Assembly: GCA_030826945.1 (NCBI GenBank)
Contig: JAPQLC010000010.1
Location: 1-64,000 of the forward strand
Reading direction: 5' to 3'
From: Candidatus Thiobius zoothamnicola
GTDB taxonomy: Bacteria; Pseudomonadota; Gammaproteobacteria; Chromatiales; Chromatiaceae
Length of the DNA stretch: 64,000 bases
Shown here piece by piece: positions 38,512 to 47,220 of this stretch. The notes under the pieces were generated by a model. It saw only the letters and a program-made list of their open reading frames with translations. It was not told the DNA's origin and made no database searches. Position 1 is the stretch's first letter, and the number at the start of each line of letters is the position of its first letter. A program made the translations under genes and the position numbers.

Positions 38512-39252
38512 ATGGCTTGGCTAAATGGCACCGTGATTGACCGCACAGTCTGGACGGAAACTCACATTTCGTTGCGTATTGCGGGTCCGCGCCCGGATTT
38601 CACGGCTGGTCAATTCATTCGCGTGGCCTTGGATATTCATGGCGAAAGAATCGCCCGCCCTTATTCTTGCGTCAATTCACCGGATGCGCCCTATCTCGAA
38701 ATTTTCCTCAATAAAGTTCCCGCCGGACCATTAAGCCCTTTACTGATGCAATTGCAGGTTGGCGATCATCTTTGGATCAGTGACCGTTGCAGCGGCTTTC
38801 TAACACTGGATGAATTACCAACCAATGTACGCGACCTATGGATGGTGGCAACTGGCACCGGGATTGGCCCTTTTCTGTCGATCATGCAAACCGACGACGC
38901 TTGGAAGCGATTTGATCATCTGACTTTAGTGCATGGCGTACGTCATGCGGATCAACTTGCTTACACGGGTCTGTTGGCCAAATTGATGCATGACCATGTC
39001 AAACTCAAAGTGATTCCATGCGTCACCCGCGATGCGCCCGTAGGCGCCTATGCTGGACGGGTGACGCAGGCATTGCAGGATAGACAACTGGAAATTCGTG
39101 CTGGCTGCAATATTGATCCCGCATTCAGCCATTTCATGCTATGCGGCAACACCCAAATGATCCGCGACATGAGCGATGCGCTGCATATGCGTGGGTTAAA
39201 GAAACATCTGCGACGCCAACCGGGGCAGATCAGTAGTGAAAAATATCATTAA
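38512..39252 (+). CDS. fpr: Ferredoxin-NADP reductase (Fpr type)
   Basis: 246 aa from the ATG at 38512 with a GAGAG site before it. FAD-binding barrel (about 1-95, with ARPYSCVNSP as the RxYS flavin motif) and NADP-binding domain (about 98-246, with VATGTGIGPFLS and MLCGNTQMI). Exchanges electrons between NADPH and ferredoxin or flavodoxin. The terminal segment is short and ends in EKYH rather than the bacterial Fpr VEKYW, which may affect nicotinamide handling. Confidence 0.93.
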   Translation: MAWLNGTVIDRTVWTETHISLRIAGPRPDFTAGQFIRVALDIHGERIARPYSCVNSPDAPYLEIFLNKVPAGPLSPLLMQLQVGDHLWISDRCSGFLTLDELPTNVRDLWMVATGTGIGPFLSIMQTDDAWKRFDHLTLVHGVRHADQLAYTGLLAKLMHDHVKLKVIPCVTRDAPVGAYAGRVTQALQDRQLEIRAGCNIDPAFSHFMLCGNTQMIRDMSDALHMRGLKKHLRRQPGQISSEKYH

Positions 39253-39453
39253 CGGTTGACATGCCGTGGAATGGCGTCCAACACAATTCATTCCGCAAAC
39301 TATTATGCACGTCACAGCGCGTATTCAAACTGATGCAATCTCAGTAGCTGATAAACACTGTCAGCAAGAGCGCGATGCCAGGGAACTTGCGCCTAAAACA
39401 TGGAGGAAAAAATCAGTTTTACTGAGCGTCAATCAACCTGACTCTTTAGGTGA

Positions 39454-39867
39454 TTACAGAACATCCATCTGACGAATATAGGCGAAGCGGGTGACCAAAA
39501 GTTGCCGCTCCATGGCTTCAGTCTTCTCCAGACCAACTTGCATTTCCACCTTGCGCACATCCCGATCAGCCGTTTCTGTGGTGATCCGACGCCAATACCA
39601 CTGACGGCTATTCGCCGTAAATGACTCAGATTTCTCGCCAAGCGGCGGCCACTGACCAGTCAAACGCAATTCCCCCAAACGTTCGCTCAATAAAACATCA
39701 GCCTCCGTACGCTCATTCAACGCCTGCAACAAAGTGGTTGATTGGGAAACCACCCGGACAGATGCACCAAACGCAATACCCAAAATCAGCAGCGCCACCA
39801 GCACCTCAATCAAACTGAATCCACGGCGGCCTGACGAACCGGCTGTCAGCTTTGGTCTGGTGCCCAT
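39454..39867 (-). CDS. gspI: Type II secretion minor pseudopilin GspI-like
   Basis: 137 aa. Prepilin-type leader with cleavage after G16 (RRG/FSLIEVLVALLILG) and Glu at mature position 5, one hydrophobic helix, then a small domain with the GspI-like ASVRVVSQSTTLL and RTEADVLLSERLGELRL. Minor pseudopilins prime the type II secretion pseudopilus. It stands alone: no other gsp gene is nearby. It overlaps the upstream thioredoxin-like lipoprotein gene by 22 bases. Confidence 0.85.
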   Translation of the reverse strand: MGTRPKLTAGSSGRRGFSLIEVLVALLILGIAFGASVRVVSQSTTLLQALNERTEADVLLSERLGELRLTGQWPPLGEKSESFTANSRQWYWRRITTETADRDVRKVEMQVGLEKTEAMERQLLVTRFAYIRQMDVL

Positions 39868-40343
39868 TTTTCGAGGAATGCCCGCAGTTTTAATCCGTCA
39901 TAACTACGGCCTTTTTCCAATACCTCGGTTGGCTGTGAATGAATCAAAGTGCCATCGGCCTCAAGCACATAAAAATGCGGGGTACCCGGCATCAGAGGAA
40001 AACCCGACAAGAAGTTACGATTGTAATTTTCTTTGCCGTAATACACTTTCAACAACACATAATGCCGGTGTAGAAAAGCATTTAACGCCGGTTTTTCTTG
40101 CATCAGAAACTGATCCAGAGCGCGGCACCAAGGGCACCAGTTTCCACCGACGAATATCAATACCCGGCGCTGGGTCTCTTCCGCTTCTTTAAGCGCAAAC
40201 TCCAAATCCGCTTCAGGGTCATGTTCAGGCGCATAAGTTTTTGAATAAAGCGGTAAATCCTTTTCATTCCATGACGCTTTCTCGCACCCGGATAAAACCA
40301 GAAATACCATGAAAAATAAGGAAAAGCCTACTATACGCATCAT
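39846..40343 (-). CDS. Thioredoxin-fold lipoprotein (SoxW-like)
   Basis: 165 aa. Signal peptide with LSGC lipobox (lipidated Cys20). Thioredoxin fold with FVGGNWCPWC (C70/C73) and a PGTPHFYV cis-proline segment. Similar proteins act as periplasmic thiol reductants. It sits downstream of dsbA and the dihaem cytochrome on the same strand (206-bp gap). Confidence 0.85.
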   Translation of the reverse strand: MMRIVGFSLFFMVFLVLSGCEKASWNEKDLPLYSKTYAPEHDPEADLEFALKEAEETQRRVLIFVGGNWCPWCRALDQFLMQEKPALNAFLHRHYVLLKVYYGKENYNRNFLSGFPLMPGTPHFYVLEADGTLIHSQPTEVLEKGRSYDGLKLRAFLEKWAPDQS

Positions 40344-40549
40344 GCCTCGGTACTCAGATACTCAAAAACGCATCACTCCAGTGATGGTTTTACTCACAAT
40401 GAAAACCATTGATCCATTATGGTGGCCAAAAAAAATGGTGGAGAGACCGGGCCATATCGCCACAGGAACAAAAACCGGTAACTTTAAAAGGCGAAAGATC
40501 GCGCAGCACAGCCTCATAACGACGCAACCGAAGAAACGTCTTGAGCGGT

Positions 40550-41203
40550 TTAAGGCTGTTTAATCAAACCCTCAACAACATCCAACATATTCTCGTATCC
40601 TCCAGCAGTGGAAGGTGAAATCAGGTATTTCCCCCCAAGCACCAAAGAAGGCGTTCGATTAACGCCATAACGACGAACTAATGCATTATCTGCCAGAATG
40701 GCCGCTTCAGTGGACTGCGCATTCATTGCCTGGGTGAATTCAGCCGCATCAAAACCCAAAGATGCCGCGAATTGGGTGATTTGAGTCGCTGAATGCAGAT
40801 CCCGTTTTTGTTGATGGATCGCCGCATAAAACGCCTCATGGAAACTTGAGGCTCCTCCCAACATTTGGGCGGCATAAAATGCTCGAGCGTGATCCACCCA
40901 TTCGGGCTTCAGCCCAACCGGCACTGCCCGATATTGAATTTTATCCCCCCACTCCGTAAGCCAAGGCTGCAAATGTTCCTGAAAGGCATTGCAATGTGGG
41001 CAGCCATACCAGAAAAAGTTGATCAGGCGAATTTTACCTTGAGCATCGTCTTCGTCCACCTGCTTGACCAGCGTATAGCTGAATTCAATCGGTTGTTCAG
41101 CAAGTTCACTGACTTCCATCTGGGGAGCTTGACTGCACCCCCCAACAAACATCAGTAAAACCACGCCGATCAGCCACAAAGGCTGGACGAAGCGCGCAAT
41201 CAT
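40550..41203 (-). CDS. dsbA: DsbA-family thiol:disulfide interchange lipoprotein
   Basis: 217 aa. Signal peptide with VGGC lipobox (Cys23), so the protein is probably membrane-anchored. DsbA fold with FFWYGCPHC active site (C68/C71), an inserted helical domain (about 105-165) and the RTPSLVLGGKY cis-proline region. Introduces disulfides into exported proteins. Start overlaps the dihaem cytochrome stop by 4 bases, the usual dsbA-cytochrome c pairing in pseudomonad-like genomes. Confidence 0.93.
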   Translation of the reverse strand: MIARFVQPLWLIGVVLLMFVGGCSQAPQMEVSELAEQPIEFSYTLVKQVDEDDAQGKIRLINFFWYGCPHCNAFQEHLQPWLTEWGDKIQYRAVPVGLKPEWVDHARAFYAAQMLGGASSFHEAFYAAIHQQKRDLHSATQITQFAASLGFDAAEFTQAMNAQSTEAAILADNALVRRYGVNRTPSLVLGGKYLISPSTAGGYENMLDVVEGLIKQP

Positions 41204-41994
41204 TTGGATTGCTCAACCATATAATCCACCGCCGCCTGAATATCCTGATCAGACAAATCCATGCGTCCGCCTTTAGGTGGCATCGCGCCTTTACCCTTGT
41301 TGGCATTGGCATACAAGGTCGCCATGCCTTGCGCTAAACGATCTTTCCAGGCTGCTTTGTCACCCAATTTAGGCGCTCCGGCTGCGCCTGTCATATGACA
41401 AGCCAGACAAGCGGTGCTGTAAACCTCCTGGCCTTTCGCCGAAGTTGTCGCAACAATCTCTGACGCAGCAATACTGATCAATGCTGATTCAGTGGTTGAA
41501 GCCGACGCGCCAGCTTCCATTGAAGCCGCTACTTGGCTTTCCTCTAACATATGCTTGACTGCGGCCCGGATGTCATCATCACTCAGGCTGGCTGCCCCGC
41601 CTCGTGGCGGCATCGCGCCTTTACCATTAATCGCGTTGTGATATAAACCGTCCAAACCGCCGACAGCCAAACGATCACTCCAAACGGCCTTATCACCAAT
41701 TTTAGGGGCACCCAACGCACCACTCATATGACAAGCGTTACAAGCTTCGCTGACAATCTGGCTGGCGGGTTTCGGCGCTTCATTCACTGTATCGGCCTTG
41801 GCGATCTCCACTTCGCCAACCGGCATGATTCTTTCAGCAATAATCGCTTGCAGGCGACTATCCTGTTGATGCTTTTGGTTCAGATCATAGGAAACAAAGC
41901 CGGCCACGATCATAATAGACAAGGTAAAGACGGCTAAAGCGCCCAGTACGATTAAAAATACGCGCAAAAAGGCGGCATCATTCTGTGCAGACAC
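41200..41994 (-). CDS. Dihaem cytochrome c5-family protein
   Basis: 264 aa. N-terminal membrane anchor (about 9-35), linker, then two homologous class I cytochrome domains. Haem-binding motifs CNACH (C85, C88, H89) and CLACH (about residue 200); axial Met candidates in KGAMPP of each domain. The domains are joined by an Ala/Ser/Thr-rich linker. Expected role: periplasmic electron carrier to a terminal oxidase or in sulfur-compound oxidation. A perfect TATAAT box lies about 70 bases upstream. Confidence 0.92.
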   Translation of the reverse strand: MSAQNDAAFLRVFLIVLGALAVFTLSIMIVAGFVSYDLNQKHQQDSRLQAIIAERIMPVGEVEIAKADTVNEAPKPASQIVSEACNACHMSGALGAPKIGDKAVWSDRLAVGGLDGLYHNAINGKGAMPPRGGAASLSDDDIRAAVKHMLEESQVAASMEAGASASTTESALISIAASEIVATTSAKGQEVYSTACLACHMTGAAGAPKLGDKAAWKDRLAQGMATLYANANKGKGAMPPKGGRMDLSDQDIQAAVDYMVEQSK

Positions 41995-42065
41995 GATGTA
42001 GAACTCCTAAGGGTCAGAAACAGCCGCCCGGACCATATGGGCGACGAAATTTAATTAATCCTTTG

Positions 42066-42071
42066 ATTATA
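42066..42071 (-). promoter_or_regulatory. Candidate -10 box for the cytochrome c5-dsbA operon
   Basis: A perfect TATAAT on the minus strand, about 72 bases before the cytochrome start. The -35 region is poor (TTGTAG at 15 bases), so activation by a regulator is possible. Confidence 0.4.
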
Positions 42072-42219
42072 ACAAGCTTACCTTGGCTACAACCATGTGA
42101 CAATTTAGACTGAAGTCTCGCACCAGCTGTTAACCCGCCATTAATGCCCCACCAAGCCAATCACAACGGGGCCGACGGCGAATAAGCTCGCCTTCGTAAC
42201 CTGGAACACAAAATACATC

Positions 42220-42858
42220 ATGCATTCAAATCGGCTTCAAGTGACTAATCTACATTGCGCGCGTGGCGATCGACAACTGTTAAAACAGGTTAATTTTCAT
42301 CTGGAATCCACTCAACTGATGCATTTACGAGGCCATAACGGCAGCGGAAAAACCACCTTATTACGTACGATCGCCGGATTATTACCCGTGCAAAGTGGCA
42401 CCGTGCAGTGGAATGGCCAGGATATCAACCAGTCTCCGCAAGGTTATCGATCAGCCTTGCTCTATTTAGGCCACTCAAATGGCTTGAAAGACGAACTCAA
42501 TGCCGTGGAGAATCTGCGCATGCAGGCGATTATCCGTGGTGAGCCAGTCGAGGAAAAAGCCGTGTGGCGCACTTTACAGGAATTGGGGTTACAAGGGCAT
42601 GAGGATATTCCGACAAAATTCTTATCCCAAGGGCAAAAACGTCGCGTCGCGTTAGCACGCCTGTGGCTGAGCAAAGCCACGCTCTGGTTGCTGGATGAGC
42701 CATTCAGCGCCTTGGATCAGGCCGCATTAGAACAATTGCAGTTTATTTCACGCGAACATTTGCGTAATGGCGGCATTTTATTGCTCACCACTCACCAATC
42801 TGTTGAATTATTACAACAGGATCATCAAACATTGACGCTGGGAAAAGCCCATGCTTAA
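42220..42858 (+). CDS. ccmA: Haem exporter ATP-binding protein CcmA
   Basis: 212 aa. ABC ATPase of the CcmABCD complex, which releases holo-CcmE in cytochrome c maturation. Walker A GHNGSGKTT, signature LSQGQKRR, Walker B LWLLDEPFSALD, and the His loop LTTHQS. Overlaps ccmB by 8 bases. Divergent from the dihaem cytochrome gene. Confidence 0.96.
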   Translation: MHSNRLQVTNLHCARGDRQLLKQVNFHLESTQLMHLRGHNGSGKTTLLRTIAGLLPVQSGTVQWNGQDINQSPQGYRSALLYLGHSNGLKDELNAVENLRMQAIIRGEPVEEKAVWRTLQELGLQGHEDIPTKFLSQGQKRRVALARLWLSKATLWLLDEPFSALDQAALEQLQFISREHLRNGGILLLTTHQSVELLQQDHQTLTLGKAHA

Positions 42859-43519
42859 CGCCTTGTTCTGGATCATTCGACGGGATCTCATCATTGCGAT
42901 GAGAAGACGAACAAACATTCTGACCACGTTATTGTTTTTCATCATTGTGGTGAGCCTGTTCCCTTTGGCCATAGGCCCGGAAATCGCGACACTGCGCTTG
43001 ATCGCCCCTGGCGTTGTTTGGGTTGGCGCTTTATTGGCCTCCATGCTGGCGCTGAGCCAATTATTTGAGGCTGACTATCAAGATGGCAGTCTTGAACACA
43101 TTATCCTGTCACCTCAGCCCTTGTCGCTTTTAGTGCTTGGTAAAGTCATTGCGCATTGGTTAATCACTGGGCTGCCGCTCGCCATCGTTTCCCCCATACT
43201 CGGGCTGCAATACGCCTTATCCAACGACGTACTGCTAATCATGATTTATGCGTTGATGTTAGGCACTCCAATACTCAGTCTGTTAGGGGCAATCGGAGCC
43301 GCATTAACACTGGGATTGCACAGCGGCGGGGTTTTACTGGCACTACTGGTGTTACCGCTCTATATACCGGTATTGATTTTTGGTGCCGGGGCGATTGAAG
43401 CCACAGCCTCCGGTTTGGGAGGCATGGCCCACTTATCCATGCTAGGCGCAATGTTATTGGTCGCGTTGATAGCCACACCATTCGCCACCGCCGCCGCCTT
43501 ACGTATCGTCAGTGATTGA
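42851..43519 (+). CDS. ccmB: Haem exporter membrane subunit CcmB
   Basis: 222 aa, six transmembrane helices. Conserved SQLFEADYQDGSLE and the LVLGKVIAHWL segment are typical of CcmB. In most gammaproteobacteria ccmC-ccmH follow; here the next gene is an unrelated DUF2927 protein. Confidence 0.96.
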   Translation: MLNALFWIIRRDLIIAMRRRTNILTTLLFFIIVVSLFPLAIGPEIATLRLIAPGVVWVGALLASMLALSQLFEADYQDGSLEHIILSPQPLSLLVLGKVIAHWLITGLPLAIVSPILGLQYALSNDVLLIMIYALMLGTPILSLLGAIGAALTLGLHSGGVLLALLVLPLYIPVLIFGAGAIEATASGLGGMAHLSMLGAMLLVALIATPFATAAALRIVSD

Positions 43520-43639
43520 AATCAGGGTTAGTATTTAACTCACTGATAATATTAGAAATTAATGTAAAAAAGAAGCTGATTGCCGACGCTGGGAAGCTGT
43601 AATAAAGTCCAGACATCACCGCCTTTTCATGAGGGAACG

Positions 43640-44452
43640 ATGTTGTCACCACAGCTCAATATCCTGATGCCTCTGCTCTTCTTCGTCAGCCTGTTATTCG
43701 CGCATCCGTCTTCACAAGCGACAATCAACAAATCGCCTCATTGGCATGACAAAAACTATATCGAATACAGCTTCTACGATGTCGCATTGCGCGGTGAGCA
43801 CGAAGTCGTCCGGCCTGTGATTAAAAAATGGCGCGAACCATTGCGCGTATGGGTATCCAGCACCGCCGGAAATATGCGCGACCAACACACTTTATTAGCA
43901 TCACACCTGAAAATGCTGACCGATATCACGCAATTACCTATTCAATCAACGCAACAGCCCCAGCACGCCAACGTACGCATTTTTTTCACCCACGAACTGG
44001 AAGCCATCCAGGTTGCATCACAAGAAATCTCACCCACTGCGGCTCAACACCTGAAACAAAGCATCTGCCTGGGCCATATCCGTTATAACCAACGCGCGGA
44101 AATCACCCAAGCCACTGTGATCATTCCAGTGCAACGCGCAGAAGCTTTAGGGAAGCTGTCTTCCTGTATTGTGGAAGAACTGACTCAAATGCTGGGACTG
44201 ATCAATGATTCCAAAGTGGTTCACCCAACCGTATTTAATGACTATACGCACTATGACATGCTGACTGGGCTGGATTACTTATTACTCAAGCTGCTTTACT
44301 CGCCGGAGATCAAAGCAGGCATGACCTTTAATGAGGCAGCGCCATGGATACGCCAACGCCTCAACTCTTGGGAACGTAACGGTTTAATCCGTCATGCCAG
44401 TCTTTTCATGAGCCAACATGGCGAAGCGCAACCTCTTGACGACACAATCTAA
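43640..44452 (+). CDS. DUF2927-family secreted protein
   Basis: 270 aa from the ATG at 43640, which follows GAGGG; the frame is open 20 codons further but without a signal peptide. Signal peptide about 1-27. The body matches the DUF2927 pattern, including CIVEELTQMLGLINDS followed by HPTVFND and HYDMLTGLDYLLLKLLY. The HEXXH-like zincin relationship proposed for such domains is not obvious, since CIVEELTQ replaces a metal-binding HE..H. Function unknown. Convergent with the next gene, whose stop it overlaps by 4 bases. Confidence 0.85.
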   Translation: MLSPQLNILMPLLFFVSLLFAHPSSQATINKSPHWHDKNYIEYSFYDVALRGEHEVVRPVIKKWREPLRVWVSSTAGNMRDQHTLLASHLKMLTDITQLPIQSTQQPQHANVRIFFTHELEAIQVASQEISPTAAQHLKQSICLGHIRYNQRAEITQATVIIPVQRAEALGKLSSCIVEELTQMLGLINDSKVVHPTVFNDYTHYDMLTGLDYLLLKLLYSPEIKAGMTFNEAAPWIRQRLNSWERNGLIRHASLFMSQHGEAQPLDDTI

Positions 44453-44883
44453 TGATTGTGATGGGTAAACAACTTGCGCCACCACCGTTGGCGGTTTTTA
44501 GGCGGTTTCTGGAGCACAGACAAATTGACTGGTGCAGTGCGACTGATCACCCAACCCGGCAAAGGTGGGTTTTCGCTGTAGCCGCATGATACGCCAAGGT
44601 TATTGGGATCATAGACTTTGATCATTTGCGGCGAGACCAGATTATCTGTGTACACAATACCGCAGTAGGACTCACCATGTTCTGTGCGAAGCAATTGCTG
44701 CATCTCATCCAGAAAGCACATGAACAAATCGGCTTTTAGCGGACTTGTCGGCACTGTTTCCCCGATCGCATAGACATACCAATCACTGGGTTCCTCACGC
44801 AAAACATGCCATAAATCATCCAGATGAGACCATTGCATGGCAGACTTGAAATTACCATGGAACTGATTCAAATAATCCATCAT
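44449..44883 (-). CDS. Conserved protein of unknown function
   Basis: 144 aa, no signal peptide or membrane helix. Notable segments: MDYLNQFHGNFKSAMQWSHLDDLWHVLR, SDWYVYAIGET, YCGIVYTDNL, and KVYDPNNLGVSCGYSENPPLPGW (only parts quoted). The PNNLGVSCGYS block suggests a specific conserved family seen in other proteobacteria, but I cannot name a function. Ribosome-binding site GAGG six bases before the ATG. Confidence 0.75.
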   Translation of the reverse strand: MMDYLNQFHGNFKSAMQWSHLDDLWHVLREEPSDWYVYAIGETVPTSPLKADLFMCFLDEMQQLLRTEHGESYCGIVYTDNLVSPQMIKVYDPNNLGVSCGYSENPPLPGWVISRTAPVNLSVLQKPPKNRQRWWRKLFTHHNH

Positions 44884-44922
44884 TCATCACCTCATGCCAT
44901 TGTCCGCCTTCAGCAACCCTGA

Positions 44923-45459
44923 TCACCAATACTCAGGGTGATTGAGTGCCGCAACACAGTGCGACTCTCCGACGATAGATTCAATTTCATTACCAGTCAG
45001 TGACTGACAAAGCCAACCGATGGGATATGTCAACGCCAGAGGCGGTTTTGCGATATCGGTTGAAATCGCTTCAAATCCAACTTTTCGGTAAAAGTTTGGA
45101 TCACCATAAGTGAAAATCCGCTCAACACCGTCATTCTTCAGATGATTTATCCCGAAACAAATCAATTTCTGACCAATCCCCTGATTCTGACAGTCTGTTT
45201 GTACGGCGACCGGGGATAAAATAAAAGCGTTAATTTTGCTGTCAAATGTCAACCGGCTAAAAAATATACCGCCGACGATCCGCCCTGCCTGCATGGCGAC
45301 GAATCCGTAAAGATCTTCGGAAGCCGTATGTTCCACCAGATCATGGGCAAGCTTGCTTGTCAGCAAACCTTCTGATTGCCCGGCGGAATCGGTAAAAACC
45401 TTTTTAAACAAGGTTTCCACTTCATCACGATCTTTGGGATTAAATGCCGCCAGGTCCAT
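44923..45459 (-). CDS. GNAT-family N-acetyltransferase
   Basis: 178 aa from the second of two adjacent ATGs (complement of 45457-45459), which has the better spacing from GAGG. Acetyl-CoA-binding GNAT core with ALSPVAV-like strand (FILSPVAV), then QTDCQNQGIGQKLI as the pyrophosphate-binding loop, and YGDPNFYRKVGF in the C-terminal part. This YhbS-like arrangement acts on small molecules or proteins; substrate not predictable. 28 bp downstream of the SOR-like gene. Confidence 0.9.
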   Translation of the reverse strand: MDLAAFNPKDRDEVETLFKKVFTDSAGQSEGLLTSKLAHDLVEHTASEDLYGFVAMQAGRIVGGIFFSRLTFDSKINAFILSPVAVQTDCQNQGIGQKLICFGINHLKNDGVERIFTYGDPNFYRKVGFEAISTDIAKPPLALTYPIGWLCQSLTGNEIESIVGESHCVAALNHPEYW

Positions 45460-45487
45460 CATTGCCTCATGCGTTGACCACAAACCA

Positions 45488-45898
45488 CTAAACCTCAGCA
45501 ACGCTTAACCAATTATCATGCTTATTGCACAAGCTGAGAACATGAATACGGCCACGATATCCACCCAAATTAAACGCAGAAACCGCCGCCTGATCTTTCA
45601 TCGGATCGAACATATTTTCGGCAATAAACTTGAACTCGTGATCCAGCAAAACATGTTTAACAATGTAATGTTCATATCCTTTCATCTCATGAGGGGTGAT
45701 TGTCTGCACGCTGCGCCCTGACACCTCAATGATGGGTAAATGCGCCGCCACTTTTTTATGCCAGCGACCGGGAGCTTCTCTCGTGTAGTAAACGCCACCC
45801 GCCATACTGGATGTCATGGAGGCCAGAACATCAGTCGGCGCGATAACGGCGCCGGTAACCCCTAACAAAAACAGCTTGATAAAATTTCTTCTGCTCAC
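45488..45898 (-). CDS. Tat-exported superoxide reductase-like protein
   Basis: 136 aa from a GTG start (complement of 45896-45898) with GAGGG nine bases before. Twin-arginine leader MSRRNFIK followed by a hydrophobic stretch. The mature domain resembles the catalytic domain of superoxide reductase: H-x-P (AAHLP), two His in HEMKGYEHYI, and C-N-x-H (SLCNKHDNW), candidates for the four-His/one-Cys iron centre. The usual Lys-rich loop Glu is not conserved. The His spacing in the second motif is one residue longer than usual. Export by Tat suggests a folded metalloprotein in the periplasm. Confidence 0.75.
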   Translation of the reverse strand: MSRRNFIKLFLLGVTGAVIAPTDVLASMTSSMAGGVYYTREAPGRWHKKVAAHLPIIEVSGRSVQTITPHEMKGYEHYIVKHVLLDHEFKFIAENMFDPMKDQAAVSAFNLGGYRGRIHVLSLCNKHDNWLSVAEV

Positions 45899-46200
45899 TT
45901 TAATATGCCCTCTAATTATAAACTTTCAAATCTCAGCGAACTAAAACAACATGATTAATTACGGAAATAATCAAGATAACAAACGACTTATCTTAAAAAG
46001 ATATTTTAAGACAGCCAGATTCACACTTACCCCTTCACCAACAATATCCTACCAGGCCCCAAAACATAACCGTCAGTAGTTATGTTCAAGTATTATTGTG
46101 GGTTATACAAGTTCACCAATTCATTTGTCAATATTACGGCAATTGAACAAACTTCCGATGCGTTTATTAAGCTAGCCATACCTCCATCGCAAATTGAAAA
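45899..46200. other. Divergent AT-rich intergenic region
   Basis: 302 bp between the SOR-like gene and the STAS/ATPase cassette. Contains two hairpins: CTTAAAA/TTTTAAG (45992-46010) and AACATAAC/GTTATGTT (46063-46086, 8-bp arms, 8-base loop). No gene seen. Confidence 0.5.
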
Positions 46201-47208
46201 ATGAAACGAATAACGTCAGACCAAATTATCCGGCAAAAACGATTATTACATATACGAGCCAAGCGAAATAACCGCAAGAAACAACGAAGAGAATCAGGTT
46301 CGCCAAGCTATTCTAGAGTAAAAGCCCCTGAGACTTTCAATCTAAAGGATCAAAAAGCACGATCTAATCTCCTTAATTTCATTAACCAAATCAAACAAAA
46401 ACATTTAGAGAGAAAAAACATCTTGATAGATTTTTCAGCGACTAAGCAAATGTCTGCTGATGGAACGTTGCTTTTCAAAGCAGAATTATGCCGTTTAGCC
46501 AAATATTTATCATCAGGGCAAACTTACCAATGCAAGTTGCCACATCATAACCGGATCAAACAGGTACTCCAGCAAACAGAAATTCTTCAATTACTGAACT
46601 ACAAAGGCAAAGTTTCCACAACTTTGCAGGAAGTTATACATTGGCATACTGCCAATGGTTCAAATACTGATGGCTCCCAATATGAACCTGTATTAGGGAA
46701 TTACGAAGGTCAAGTGGAAGAGGAGCTACTCACCGGGCTGTACGTCGGTCTGACCGAAGCCATGACAAATACGACCCAGCATGCTTACCTCGAAACTCGT
46801 AACGACCTGCTTAAAGTGGGATCCAAAGAAGAAGGATGGTGGATGTTTTCACAGAAAAAAGATGGAAAACTGAGCATCCTGTTTTGTGATTTGGGTATTG
46901 GCATCCCTCGGTCACTACCGAAGAAAAGACCTAACTTATTGAAAATAATGAAAGAACTCAGAATCAATTCTCAAGACCATGAATACATTAAAGCAGCCAT
47001 TGATGACAGCCTCAGCCGTACAGAACAACCATACAGAGGAAAAGGTCTGGGACAGATGGTGCGTATATTGAAGAACATTCCCGAGTCATCTATGCTGATA
47101 TACAGTAATAAGGGATATTACCAAGCAAAACCAAATGATCAGATATACGCAGTAGACTACAAAGATTCCATCATGGGCACTCTGATTTGCTGGTCAATTA
47201 ATCTGTAA
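46201..47208 (+). CDS. STAS-domain and GHKL ATPase protein
   Basis: 335 aa. Basic N-terminal tail (1-48), a STAS-like domain (about 50-150, with NILIDFSATKQMSADGTLLF), then a GHKL/HATPase domain (about 170-335): N-box E186-x3-N190-x3-H194 (LTEAMTNTTQHAY), G1 box CDLGIGIP (229-236), G2 box RGKGLGQM (279-286). No sensor or dimerisation helices of a normal histidine kinase are visible, so a partner-switching ATPase of the anti-sigma type fits better. First gene of an AT-rich three-gene set with 12-bp and 16-bp spacings. Confidence 0.8.
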   Translation: MKRITSDQIIRQKRLLHIRAKRNNRKKQRRESGSPSYSRVKAPETFNLKDQKARSNLLNFINQIKQKHLERKNILIDFSATKQMSADGTLLFKAELCRLAKYLSSGQTYQCKLPHHNRIKQVLQQTEILQLLNYKGKVSTTLQEVIHWHTANGSNTDGSQYEPVLGNYEGQVEEELLTGLYVGLTEAMTNTTQHAYLETRNDLLKVGSKEEGWWMFSQKKDGKLSILFCDLGIGIPRSLPKKRPNLLKIMKELRINSQDHEYIKAAIDDSLSRTEQPYRGKGLGQMVRILKNIPESSMLIYSNKGYYQAKPNDQIYAVDYKDSIMGTLICWSINL

Positions 47209-47220
47209 AGGCTTACACCG

